Positions 55,220 through 64,000 of a DNA stretch of 64,000 nucleotides are shown here, piece by piece (the first letter of the stretch is position 1; every line of letters begins with the position of its first letter). A model generated the notes under the pieces. That model had not been told where the DNA came from and ran no database searches. It saw nothing but the letters and a program-made list of their open reading frames with translations. Made by a program: the position numbers and the translations under genes. Source of the stretch: Paenibacillus sp. BJ-4 (GTDB lineage: Bacteria > Bacillota > Bacilli > Paenibacillales > Paenibacillaceae); NCBI RefSeq assembly GCF_020404765.1, contig NZ_JAIVEM010000023.1:1-64000 (forward strand), in the 5' to 3' direction.

Positions 55220-55349
55220 GTTGTCTGCTGTAAAAAATCTCCCTCCTTTTTTGAGAATTTACTAATTTTTTGTATGTTTACTACCGATAAAAAAAGTATT
55301 GAATGATTACGTACCCCAAGGTGCGACAGAATCAAAGGAGGACAATGAT

Positions 55350-58300
55350 TTGAAACGATTGCTATCCATGTTGCTGACGGTTGGTCTCATCATTGGCTTG
55401 GTGCCGGCGGCCCTGGTAGGTACGGCTCATGCTGCGACAGGAACTTATTTTATTTTTCCAAACGAAAAATATGATGCGGATTCGGCCAGATCGGTAAACA
55501 CCGACCGTATTACAGTTAACGGTACGATTAACGGAGTGAACGGAAGCACGATATCATATAGTGTATTCCAGCTCTCTAAAAATGGAACGACCCTTAACGT
55601 GGTGAATAAAAATGAGAGTCAAAAAGGCGGAATTACAGTCAGTGGCTCTACGCTTCAAGTTTCAGACATTAAACTGTTTCCTGGTTTGAACCGAATTACC
55701 TTCCAAAGCAGCCAAAACTCTGCGGAAATGAAGGATTCTATTTATGTAGAGTACCAGGATGGACCCAAGGTTTATGATCTGTCTGCTACGCTGAACGGTA
55801 AAACTGAACAGTTAGTAGAGAACCAAACGGCTGTGCTGACAGACGCTGGGAATAGCGGTACGGATGACGTTAAAGTAGTCATTCAAGGTACGGCGCCTAA
55901 TGCCGACAGTGTAACGCTCACCTCTGCAAAAAGCAGTAATACGTATACTGTTAACTCTTATACCAGCTATAAACTAACAGGAAGTGTTGTACTCAGTCCG
56001 GGTAAAAATATAGTGACTATTAAAGTGGGGAACGGAACTCAGGCTCTTACGGTTACGCGTGAGATTACGATTTATACGGGTAAACCTGAATTTTCCGATT
56101 TGAACCTGAACATGGATGGGAATGTGTCGGCAGATCTGACTACTTCGCCTGACTTTACCGTATCATCTACGAGTGGAGTTGTTTTGAAGGGTAAGGTTCT
56201 GGTTCCTGGCGGTGCATCCGATCCGGGAGTTGCTACAATTAATGCACGGTTTACGGATGTGAGTAACAATGGCAGTGCTGTAGGTAGTGCTACTGGGGTT
56301 GATGCCACGATTGATACTGCTAATGTGGTTACATCCAATGGCTATAAGGTATATCCATTTCAGGTAACTGTACCTTCAGAGGTTGTGGTAGATCATTTGA
56401 CCAGAGTATCCTTGGGTCTAACTTATAGTGATACCAGTACCCCACCTGCTCCATCGGCTGTCCAATTTACATTGCGCAGCAGTACTCAACCGTATATTGA
56501 TGATGTAAACTATCTTCCTGATTTTAATAATCAATTGTTGAGCAGAATTAATGGAAGCGGGTCTGATCAGGCAGCTGCCATAGATGAAGCTATGAGATTA
56601 ACCGGAAGTTCTATGAAGAACAAGACTACAGATGCTCCATCTGTTCCTGTAGGTATGGAGTTCATCGTTGTTAACGGTGCACCTTCTTCAATCAGCGAGC
56701 TATCTGGTGTATCGGTTCATCCTGTAGGGTCACCTCAAGATGTAATTCGGACAATCAATGGTAAGTCAACACAAGTGAAGAAAATCGTTGCTTATGTAGA
56801 CACCTTGCCTAAAGAAGGACAAAACGTACTGAATTTTTACCTGAATGGTGACTCGACCAAGTTAATTAAGGCAACAGTGAATCTGTTGCAGGGTCCGTTC
56901 ATGAAATACGATACGATTTATGATGGGCAACAAATCCCGTTGAATACATCTAGCTCAAACTTGAATACCTATAAACTGACTCAATTGGGCTACTTTAAAG
57001 GTAAATTGCTCGATGTGAGCAACACAGCAGATATTCATTACACTGGAAGTAACCGGAATGTATTCCTGTATGTAAACAATGTATTGGTTGATCTTGATGG
57101 CTCAGGAGCGGACTTTAAGCTTGCTGCTTCCTCGGAACCAGCCGCAGCCAATGCACTGGCAAACGGGAATAATGAAATCAAATTTGTGTACAAGCCAGGT
57201 ATTGAGTACAGCAATACGGTAAAAGTAAACTTTACACAGACGAATATTCCAGTAATTCCGGTTCCAAACACACAAGGAATTATTCCTTTTACACCAGTTA
57301 GCGGCTTGAGCAGTACTCCGAAATATAGTGAAATCGCACCGAAAACAAAAGATGCTAATTTCACTAAAGTAGATGATACCAATTACAGTACATCCCTGAA
57401 AAATATCAATGTATTTGGTACATTCAGTATTGCTGATTTGGGTAAAGCGGATCAGGTCAATGGTTCGTTAAGTGATATTGCCAATAAAGATCAATATATT
57501 TTGGAAATTAAGGGATCGGACGACAGCGAATTTAACTGGACGCTGAATAACGAGTTTTTCTCAGCCGAAGATGCTAAGACAACATACAACTCCGGTTCTA
57601 CTACAGATAAATTTACAAATAAAGATTTAAAAGACCTGCTTGTGTACTACCATCCGGACAAAAAGTATTTCAGCTTTGTGTTGAAAAACCAAACCATTCC
57701 GCAAGATGGAACACCGGTAGCCTATAACATTACCTTGTACAACAGTGGCAAGAGCGGACCATTTGCAACTTTCCGACTGCAAGTATCCGGTCAATCCACA
57801 TCTTTTGATATTTTGCGTCCGCTTCCTGAAAAGAGAATCGTGAATCAAAACTTTGTGCAAGTAGTTGTGAACGCAAGTAATGCAGATAGTGTTACGGTAG
57901 GTAAGGAAACAGCAGTTCAAGAGGGATTCGATTCAGATTATGATGGCACCGTTGATTATCCTTCAACTTATAAAGCCATTGTCACAGGTCTAAAGGCCAA
58001 CAAAGATAATAAAATTGACGTAGTGGTTACAAAAGGTAAAGATAAACTGAAACAGACCATTACGGTTAAATATGTGCCTACTAATATTCCTGGTGAGCAG
58101 TACATGGAAGCGATGAAAACATCGCACAAAGTGTTTGATGGTAATCTTACACTTGCATTTGCCAAGGGAACTAGTCTGATTCGTCGGGATTACGATCAAC
58201 CTCAGCAATTCAAAAACCAGGTTTTCTCTGGTCATACATTGTACTTTGCGATAGCAAATAGCGAAGATGGTGTGGTGGACCGTCATGAATTTGAAACTGA

Positions 58301-59369
58301 AAAAGCATTATCCGATATGCAGAGCTTGATAGCAGATGGAAGCAGATACTTCAATAGAGACTTCCCAACTCGTTTTACCAAGTCAAGTCCGGTATTCTGG
58401 ATTGACCCAGGTACAGCAGACGATATCAAAACAGATGCTTACGATCCGGTAACTTATGGTGCCGATCCTTATCAATTGGCTAATAAGTCGCAAAATGACA
58501 GTAGTAAGATCAAAAACTTCTACTGGCGTGATCCTTCTAATGAATTAGTACCATCCAAGCGTGCAACATTAACCTTGACGTATGATAGCAGTATCGCGCA
58601 GGATGCAGGGAAACAAATGACCGTGTTCTATTTTGATTCGGATCTTAAAGATTGGCAAAACATTGGTGGTGTGGTGGATCCGAAGAAACATACTATTAAA
58701 GTACCGTTTGATCGTTTCGGCTACTACGTAGTCGCTAAGGTTGGAGAAACGTATAGTGATGTTATTAAGCACAAGTACGCCAGAGATTACATTGAGTCCA
58801 TTCTGGCTAAAGGTGTTATGAACCCAATGGATCCAATTAACAGCTTTGGACCTGATAGCTACATTAAAAGAGGCGAATTTACGTCCATGATTGTTAAAGG
58901 TCTGCAAATTCCACTTAATTTCAGTGGGGCGAAGCATTTTGACGACGTGTCTATTCCAAATACGATATCAGCAGATGCCCTCTATGATTATCGTTATATT
59001 GAAACGGCTGCGCGTGCCGGCATTGTAAAAGGCTCACAACCTAGAATCTTTATGCCGGAAGATGTAATCACGCGCCAAGATGCAGCGGTCATCATCGCCA
59101 AGGCATTGAACTTGAAGCTGGAAACAGATCATGACAAGATCATGAAGAATCTGTCTAAAACCTTTAAAGATGCAGACAAGATTGATTACTACGCACAAGC
59201 ATCTGTACTGGCTATTGCCAAGAAGGGCTTTATCACAGGTTCACCTGTTGATGCTAGTGATCTGAAAAAAGGGTATATGTTTAACCCAACATCTCTGACC
59301 TTGCGTGGAGATGCAGCCATTATTGTAGCTAAAGTAATGGCTGATAAAAAGCTGCTTCCTAAAATCTAA
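55350..59369 (+). CDS. Large SLH-anchored surface protein
   Basis: A 1339-aa secreted protein. TTG 55350 has AAAGGAGG eight bases upstream and gives a signal peptide (KRLLSMLLTVGLIIGLVPAALVGTAHA) cut near residue 28; the upstream in-frame ATG 55299 would bury it. The central ~1000 residues are Ser/Thr/Asn-rich beta-domains resembling Ig-like repeats (DSVTLTSAKSSNTYTVN, GKNIVTIKVGNGTQALTV). Near the end, TLTYDSSIAQDAGKQMTVFYFD and DRFGYYVVAKV precede three SLH repeats starting near residues 1135, 1195 and 1270. Its place just after csaB-tagA-tagO suggests it is attached to the polymer they make. It might be the S-layer protein or a minor surface protein; composition alone does not decide. Confidence 0.88.
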   Translation: MKRLLSMLLTVGLIIGLVPAALVGTAHAATGTYFIFPNEKYDADSARSVNTDRITVNGTINGVNGSTISYSVFQLSKNGTTLNVVNKNESQKGGITVSGSTLQVSDIKLFPGLNRITFQSSQNSAEMKDSIYVEYQDGPKVYDLSATLNGKTEQLVENQTAVLTDAGNSGTDDVKVVIQGTAPNADSVTLTSAKSSNTYTVNSYTSYKLTGSVVLSPGKNIVTIKVGNGTQALTVTREITIYTGKPEFSDLNLNMDGNVSADLTTSPDFTVSSTSGVVLKGKVLVPGGASDPGVATINARFTDVSNNGSAVGSATGVDATIDTANVVTSNGYKVYPFQVTVPSEVVVDHLTRVSLGLTYSDTSTPPAPSAVQFTLRSSTQPYIDDVNYLPDFNNQLLSRINGSGSDQAAAIDEAMRLTGSSMKNKTTDAPSVPVGMEFIVVNGAPSSISELSGVSVHPVGSPQDVIRTINGKSTQVKKIVAYVDTLPKEGQNVLNFYLNGDSTKLIKATVNLLQGPFMKYDTIYDGQQIPLNTSSSNLNTYKLTQLGYFKGKLLDVSNTADIHYTGSNRNVFLYVNNVLVDLDGSGADFKLAASSEPAAANALANGNNEIKFVYKPGIEYSNTVKVNFTQTNIPVIPVPNTQGIIPFTPVSGLSSTPKYSEIAPKTKDANFTKVDDTNYSTSLKNINVFGTFSIADLGKADQVNGSLSDIANKDQYILEIKGSDDSEFNWTLNNEFFSAEDAKTTYNSGSTTDKFTNKDLKDLLVYYHPDKKYFSFVLKNQTIPQDGTPVAYNITLYNSGKSGPFATFRLQVSGQSTSFDILRPLPEKRIVNQNFVQVVVNASNADSVTVGKETAVQEGFDSDYDGTVDYPSTYKAIVTGLKANKDNKIDVVVTKGKDKLKQTITVKYVPTNIPGEQYMEAMKTSHKVFDGNLTLAFAKGTSLIRRDYDQPQQFKNQVFSGHTLYFAIANSEDGVVDRHEFETEKALSDMQSLIADGSRYFNRDFPTRFTKSSPVFWIDPGTADDIKTDAYDPVTYGADPYQLANKSQNDSSKIKNFYWRDPSNELVPSKRATLTLTYDSSIAQDAGKQMTVFYFDSDLKDWQNIGGVVDPKKHTIKVPFDRFGYYVVAKVGETYSDVIKHKYARDYIESILAKGVMNPMDPINSFGPDSYIKRGEFTSMIVKGLQIPLNFSGAKHFDDVSIPNTISADALYDYRYIETAARAGIVKGSQPRIFMPEDVITRQDAAVIIAKALNLKLETDHDKIMKNLSKTFKDADKIDYYAQASVLAIAKKGFITGSPVDASDLKKGYMFNPTSLTLRGDAAIIVAKVMADKKLLPKI

Positions 59370-59392
59370 TCCTTAATAAGCTTGATTTATTG

Positions 59393-59450
59393 AACATCCC
59401 TCCATGCGAAAATGGAATTCCCTTTCATAGACATGAGAGGGATGTTTTTT
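59393..59450 (+). terminator. Terminator after SLH protein
   Basis: AACATCCCTC / GAGGGATGTT hairpin with an inner stem, followed by six T. Confidence 0.9.
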
Positions 59451-59463
59451 ATAAATCAGCTAT

Positions 59464-59493
59464 TTGACTGGGATTAAGGGCCTATGCCATAAT
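59464..59493 (+). promoter_or_regulatory. Candidate promoter of the RND operon
   Basis: -35 TTGACT (59464-59469), 18 bp, extended -10 TGCCATAAT (59485-59493). It leaves a ~225-base very AT-rich leader (59500-59726) with no recognised element. Confidence 0.5.
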
Positions 59494-59726
59494 AGCAATG
59501 AGCAAATAACTAATGGTAAAGTTTACTGTATTATTGTTCTTGTATTACCGTGAATACATTTAAATTAACTACTTTTTTTAAGTATTTATCTCAAAATGTG
59601 TTTATTATTTGCTTATATATTTTTTTGTTTTTTTGCACATATATCTGAAACTTTACGCCTGCTTTTTCGTAGTAGAGGATTAGTGTGCTTAAAAGTTACA
59701 TAAAGAAGTGAGTGGGGAGTGATGAG

Positions 59727-62700
59727 ATGTCTCAGTTTTCAATACGCCGTCCTGTAACAGTATTTATGTTAATTGTTGCTTTGTTGATCGGGGGCGGTAT
59801 TTTTTCGTTAAGGCTTCCTGTCGAGTATATGCCTGATCTGAAGCTGCCTATTGCTGTGGTAGCGACCAGTATGCCTAATTCGACACCGACAGAAGTTGAG
59901 GAATTGGTGACCAAACCTATTGAAAAGAGTCTGGCTTCTATTGAAAATGTGGATAAAATCATGTCCGAGTCTTCAGAAGGATCATCTATGGTCATAATTT
60001 ATTTTAATTGGGGAGTAGATATAAACCAGGCAACCCTAGACATGCGAGATAAAATTGATGGGGTTCGGGGGTCTCTTCCAAAGGCGGCAAATTCACCGCG
60101 CGTAATTAAAGCGGATATCAACGCAACGCCAGTTGTTACGCTTGCTTTTACAGGGGATCAGGATATTAACACGCTGAAGCCTATTGCTAAAGATATTATT
60201 GAGCCCCGTCTGGAAAGAATTGCTGGAGTAGCCGCGGCCAACATGTCAGGCGGGCAAGAACGGCTCGTGAAAATTACTGTAGATCAAGCGAAGCTCCAAA
60301 GCTATGGCATTACGCTGGATCAAATCAGCCAAGCGCTATCAGCTAATAATGTAGCTGGCTCTGCTGGTTCTGTATATCGTGGTAATACACAAATCCAGCT
60401 TCGGGTTCAAGGTGAATATAAAGCTGTTTCAGAAATGGGTGAAACGCCAATCCCTGTAGGAAAGGAAAGCGTGAAATTAAAGGACATCGCGACAGTTGAA
60501 GACTCTGTGGAAGAAGTCACTACCATTTCTACGTTTAATGGGAAACCGAGTATCAATATTTCTGTCACTAAAGCTACAGGAGGAAATACTTTAGCAATCG
60601 CTAATTCTGTGAAGGAAAGTTTAGATTCAATACGGAAGGATCTGCCTCCGGGAACTCAACTGGAGATGGTCACAGATTCTTCCAAACCTATTAGAGACTC
60701 TGTACATTCATTAATAGAGCATGCTATATTGGGGCTTATTATAGCCGCAATTGTGCTGTTACTATTCCTGAATAGTACGCGTTCTATGATTATTGCAACT
60801 ATTGTTATTCCAATCTCTTTTGTGGCTACATTTATGATGATGTATTTCAGCGGGCAAACCATCAACGTCATTTCATTGAGCGGTTTGTTACTGGGGTTGG
60901 GATCCTTTGTCGACTTTGCTGTTGTTATTATTGAAAATATTTTTAGACAACGACATGAAGGGAAGAGCATGCTCCAGGGGGCTATTGATGGCTCCAAGCA
61001 AGTGGGTAATGCGGTAATGGCGTCTGCACTTGCACAGATCGTAGTATTTTTACCAGTTGTTTTTGTCGACGGAATTGCGGGAGCTTTGTTTAAACCTTTG
61101 GCATTAACTGTTATCTTTTCTCATATTGCAGCCTTGCTGGTATCACTTCTGATTGTGCCGATGCTCAGTTCGCGTTGGTTGCCTACTGTGCCAGATGAAT
61201 CTCTATATTCTTCGGGTACTTATAAAGGTATTAACCCGATTATCTGGTTTAATATCGGATTTGAAAAATTCAAGGGTGGATATCGGCACGTATTGAATTG
61301 GGGGATTAACCATCGGAAATCTGTCCTGATCATCACTTTATTAATGTTTATTTCAGCGGGATTCTTGTTCCCTATGGTTAAGTTTGAATTTATCCCAGAA
61401 TCTGATCAGGGTGAGTTTTCAATTGATGTGAAAATGCCTAACGGGACAGTATTGAGAGAAACTAATGAGGTTGTTCAAGGGATAGAAAAAGAAATTCTAA
61501 AAGTTCCTGATCTGGACAAAATGACGGTGACCGTCGGTTCCGGTGGTAATTCAGGTTTTTCAGGTGCAACACCGACTAACTCGGCGCAGCTATCCGTTAC
61601 ATTGAAGGATGGGCATATTCAGGCAACAGATGATGTAGTAGCTGAACTGCGGAAGAAGTTTGACATTATCCCTGATGCTGAAATTACACTGGCATCTGCA
61701 ACAGGCATTTCCAGTGGAGCGGCTGTTCAGATCAACTTGAAAGGTGACGATATTGACGTACTGAGGGAACTCTCAGACAATCTCGTAACCGATGTGAAAA
61801 ACATACCAGGGACAGTCAATGTAAAAAGTAGCTTGAATGCGGTTCGTGAAGAATATGAGATCACTGTTAATCGGGAGCTTGCTAGTCGATATGGTTTGTC
61901 AGCAACTCAAATTTTGTCTAATGTGAACACTTCCTTTAATGGATCTGTCGCTACAACTTATCGCACAGGTGAAGATCAGATAGATGTTAGAATATCTTTG
62001 CCAGAGCAGGACCGTCATGACTTGTCCTATCTGCAATCTTTGCGTATTACAACCGCACAAGGTATTGATGTACCTTTGTCGTCGGTTGCAAGCATAGATA
62101 AACGTGCCGTTCCTGATACGGTTAGTCGTCAAGCTCAAACTCGTCAAGTGCAGATTACCGCTGACATAGACGGAACAGGGGACATCGTTTCAGTCAACCA
62201 AAAAATAGATGCTCTTTTGAAAAGCACTCATTTCCCTGAGGGCTATAGTGCAGATACGGGTGGCGGACAAAATGAGCAAATGACGGAGTCTTTTATGAAT
62301 TTGGGATTAGCTATCCTACTATCTGTAGTGCTGATCTATATGGTTATGGCAGGTCAGTTTGAATCCTTGCTTACGCCGTTTGTTATTATGTTTTCAGTCC
62401 CACCTACATTAATAGGTGTGCTTATTGGTTTGGTTGTAACAGGAGCGAGCCTCAGTGTACCAGCTTTTACTGGTTACATCATGCTCGTCGGTCTGGTCGT
62501 AAATAACGCCATCGTCATGATTGATTTCATCATCCAGCTCCGAAAAGAAGGACAGGATCGGGATGAAGCCATTATTCATGGTGCATCTGAACGGTTACGC
62601 CCGATTTTGATGACTACACTTGCTACCGTGCTTGCTTTGATTCCAATGGCATTTGCTACAGGAAATGGCAACGAATCGCAAGCGCCCATGGCTATTGTTG

Positions 62701-62870
62701 TCGTGTTCGGGTTGTCCTTCGCATCTATTATTACACTGATTCTTGTTCCGGTAGTTTACGTCATCATGGATAACAGAATAGAAAAGCGTAAAGAACGGAA
62801 GTTGAAAAGACATGCGAAGAGAGAGCTTAAAAAACAAACAAAGCTGCAACAAAAGAATGTTCACATTTAA
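59727..62870 (+). CDS. RND-family efflux transporter (AcrB/SwrC type)
   Basis: A 1047-aa resistance-nodulation-division pump with 12 membrane helices and two large extracytoplasmic loops. N-terminal FSIRRPVTVFMLIVALLIGGGIFSL, the RND stretch LPVEYMPDLKLPIAVVAT, TM4 at GSFVDFAVVIIENIF (~395) and TM10-11 at GYIMLVGLVVNNAIVMIDFI (~920). In TM4 the usual D-D/D-N pair is D-F. ATG 59727 has GGGGAG eight bases upstream. It is followed 20 bases later by its adaptor lipoprotein, the reverse of the common adaptor-first order. Substrates may be lipopeptides or drugs as for SwrC; not shown. Confidence 0.9.
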   Translation: MSQFSIRRPVTVFMLIVALLIGGGIFSLRLPVEYMPDLKLPIAVVATSMPNSTPTEVEELVTKPIEKSLASIENVDKIMSESSEGSSMVIIYFNWGVDINQATLDMRDKIDGVRGSLPKAANSPRVIKADINATPVVTLAFTGDQDINTLKPIAKDIIEPRLERIAGVAAANMSGGQERLVKITVDQAKLQSYGITLDQISQALSANNVAGSAGSVYRGNTQIQLRVQGEYKAVSEMGETPIPVGKESVKLKDIATVEDSVEEVTTISTFNGKPSINISVTKATGGNTLAIANSVKESLDSIRKDLPPGTQLEMVTDSSKPIRDSVHSLIEHAILGLIIAAIVLLLFLNSTRSMIIATIVIPISFVATFMMMYFSGQTINVISLSGLLLGLGSFVDFAVVIIENIFRQRHEGKSMLQGAIDGSKQVGNAVMASALAQIVVFLPVVFVDGIAGALFKPLALTVIFSHIAALLVSLLIVPMLSSRWLPTVPDESLYSSGTYKGINPIIWFNIGFEKFKGGYRHVLNWGINHRKSVLIITLLMFISAGFLFPMVKFEFIPESDQGEFSIDVKMPNGTVLRETNEVVQGIEKEILKVPDLDKMTVTVGSGGNSGFSGATPTNSAQLSVTLKDGHIQATDDVVAELRKKFDIIPDAEITLASATGISSGAAVQINLKGDDIDVLRELSDNLVTDVKNIPGTVNVKSSLNAVREEYEITVNRELASRYGLSATQILSNVNTSFNGSVATTYRTGEDQIDVRISLPEQDRHDLSYLQSLRITTAQGIDVPLSSVASIDKRAVPDTVSRQAQTRQVQITADIDGTGDIVSVNQKIDALLKSTHFPEGYSADTGGGQNEQMTESFMNLGLAILLSVVLIYMVMAGQFESLLTPFVIMFSVPPTLIGVLIGLVVTGASLSVPAFTGYIMLVGLVVNNAIVMIDFIIQLRKEGQDRDEAIIHGASERLRPILMTTLATVLALIPMAFATGNGNESQAPMAIVVVFGLSFASIITLILVPVVYVIMDNRIEKRKERKLKRHAKRELKKQTKLQQKNVHI

Positions 62871-62890
62871 TAATGGGGTGAAGAGAAATA

Positions 62891-64000
62891 ATGAATAAAA
62901 AAAGTGCTCTGATAGCCACGACATTGCTTCTTTCAGTCGCGTTGGCAGGCTGCGGTGGGGGAGAGGCCCCCGCTGCTCCTCCTGCTGCTCAAAAAGCAAT
63001 TCCAATCCAGGTAGCAAAAGTAGCTAAAGGCAGTATAGCGGATTCCACAGGCATTGTAGGCAGCTTTGCCCCTAAGGATACAGCTCAGGTTTCCCCGAAA
63101 ATTAGCGGAAAGATACAAAACATTAATCTAACAGTGGGACAAAAGGTAAACAAAGGCGATATTTTGTTTACGATTGATCAGAAAGACCTTAAGGACACAA
63201 TTACACAAAATCAGGAATCCTATCAGGTGGCACTGGCTAATTTGAAGCAGGCTGAGTCTGGAGCAGCGCAATCTGTGCAGCAGGCTGAGTCCAGTGTAGA
63301 CCAAGCTAAAAGTGCACTTGTTCAGCAAGATAGCTCTATTACACAAGCTCAGAATTCTCTGGTAGATGCTCAAAATTCCGTTCATAATGCCCAAAGCACC
63401 CTAACTCGAAACCAGCAGCTGTTTAGTGCTGGTGCTGTTTCACAATCTGACCTGGAGCAGTCCGAAATAGCATTTAAAAAAGCTCAAACAGCGCTGGAAA
63501 ACGCTCAGCTTGCACTGCATAATGCACAGACATCAAAGGAAAGTGCTCAAACAACATACAATAATGCTCTAAAATCATTGCGTCTTGCACAGCAGAAAAC
63601 AGGTATTGATGTAGCGCGCGCCTCGGTGAATCAGGCCAAAGCTTCTCTGGACACTGCACGTAGTCAGCTTGCCAATGCTGTAGTCAGAGCCCCTATGTCA
63701 GGTACTATTTCTGTAGTGACAGGTACAACGGGACAAATGGTCAGTCCTCAGTCAGCTGTAGCTACAATTGCAAATACCAATCCGATCCTTGCCAAGGTAA
63801 ATGTCTCTGAAGAGGATCTGCTTAAGCTAAATGTAGGATCTACTGTAACTGTAGGGGTAGATTCGTTGGGCAAGCGGATTGAGGCTAAAGTGACGGCTAT
63901 CAATCCGGTTATGGATAATGATCTCAAGGCATATCCAGTCGAAATATCAGTCCCTAATCCTTCTGGCGAGTTCAAATCAGGGATGGTTGTAACTGTATAT
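62891..64000 (+). CDS. RND efflux adaptor (membrane fusion) lipoprotein, 3' end outside window
   Basis: At least 370 residues of an HlyD/AcrA-type adaptor. The signal peptide ends in a lipobox LAGC (Cys ~22), followed by an Ala/Pro/Gly linker. The lipoyl-type motif QVSPKISGKIQNINLTVGQKVNKGDILFTID (~62-92) precedes a long Gln/Ala-rich coiled coil (~95-250) of heptad repeats. The second lipoyl half VVRAPMSGTISVVTGTTGQMV (~258-278) and a beta-barrel start follow. It links the RND pump to the outer wall region in this Gram-positive cell. GGGGTGAAG lies upstream of ATG 62891. The frame is open at the right edge. Confidence 0.92.
   Translation, partial: MNKKSALIATTLLLSVALAGCGGGEAPAAPPAAQKAIPIQVAKVAKGSIADSTGIVGSFAPKDTAQVSPKISGKIQNINLTVGQKVNKGDILFTIDQKDLKDTITQNQESYQVALANLKQAESGAAQSVQQAESSVDQAKSALVQQDSSITQAQNSLVDAQNSVHNAQSTLTRNQQLFSAGAVSQSDLEQSEIAFKKAQTALENAQLALHNAQTSKESAQTTYNNALKSLRLAQQKTGIDVARASVNQAKASLDTARSQLANAVVRAPMSGTISVVTGTTGQMVSPQSAVATIANTNPILAKVNVSEEDLLKLNVGSTVTVGVDSLGKRIEAKVTAINPVMDNDLKAYPVEISVPNPSGEFKSGMVVTVY

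Overview
The window looks like a chromosomal core segment of a spore-forming, flagellated Firmicute of the Paenibacillus type. Evidence: sporulation genes (spoIIR, spoIID, spoIIQ, spoIIID), S-layer-homology (SLH) proteins next to a csaB-type pyruvyl transferase, GGAGG-rich ribosome binding sites with frequent TTG/GTG starts, and moderate GC with local very GC-rich patches. Gene order follows the Bacillus subtilis prfA - spoIIR - ywl - glyA - upp - atp - murA - spoIID - spoIIID - mbl - flhO/flhP block, with Paenibacillus-like insertions. The species call is inference; no 16S rRNA or tRNA was seen.

Layout. 1-11 kb is accessory: the C-terminus of an SLH protein, mobA, a LysE-type exporter, a decayed DUF3592 gene, a TetR - SMR - SMR - 1-phosphofructokinase operon, cardiolipin synthase, a frameshifted phospholipase-D-like gene, and a Crp/Fnr regulator between two YdcZ-type transporters. 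11-25 kb: fni-GNAT, ychF, prfA-prmC, two tandem RodA/FtsW paralogues, spoIIR, ywlC, mntP, ywlE, then a ZTP riboswitch and a three-way-junction leader before ywlG and glyA. 25-30 kb: a sugar ABC transporter without its ATPase, upp and wecB. 30.5-38.3 kb: the complete F1Fo ATP synthase operon (atpZ, I, B, E, F, H, A, G, D, C). 38.5-46.7 kb: ywzB, murA, spoIID, spoIIQ, spoIIID, mbl, flhO, flhP and a small EpuA-like membrane protein. 46.7-47.3 kb holds two related long palindromic elements. 47.5-59.4 kb: fabZ, pgcA, then a wall-polymer cluster (DUF5693 protein, csaB, tagA, tagO) followed by a large SLH surface protein. 59.7 kb to the end: an RND efflux pump and its periplasmic-adaptor-type lipoprotein, cut by the window edge.

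How the genes fit together. WecB, TagA, TagO, CsaB and PgcA point to synthesis of a pyruvylated secondary wall polymer, the ligand of SLH domains; the SLH proteins at both ends of the window are plausible clients. SpoIIR, SpoIIQ, SpoIID and SpoIIID are steps of one forespore/mother-cell programme, and sigma-F-like promoters are visible before spoIIR and spoIIQ and a sigma-E-like one before spoIIID. The ZTP riboswitch before ywlG-glyA ties serine hydroxymethyltransferase to folate one-carbon status.

The items most worth a second look are non-coding: a compact three-way-junction RNA abutting the ywlG ribosome binding site, two palindromic elements whose central stems differ but remain paired, a small hairpin-associated repeat used three times inside the atp operon, and a 12-bp inverted repeat over the atp promoter. 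No defence system, prophage, CRISPR array or insertion sequence was found.
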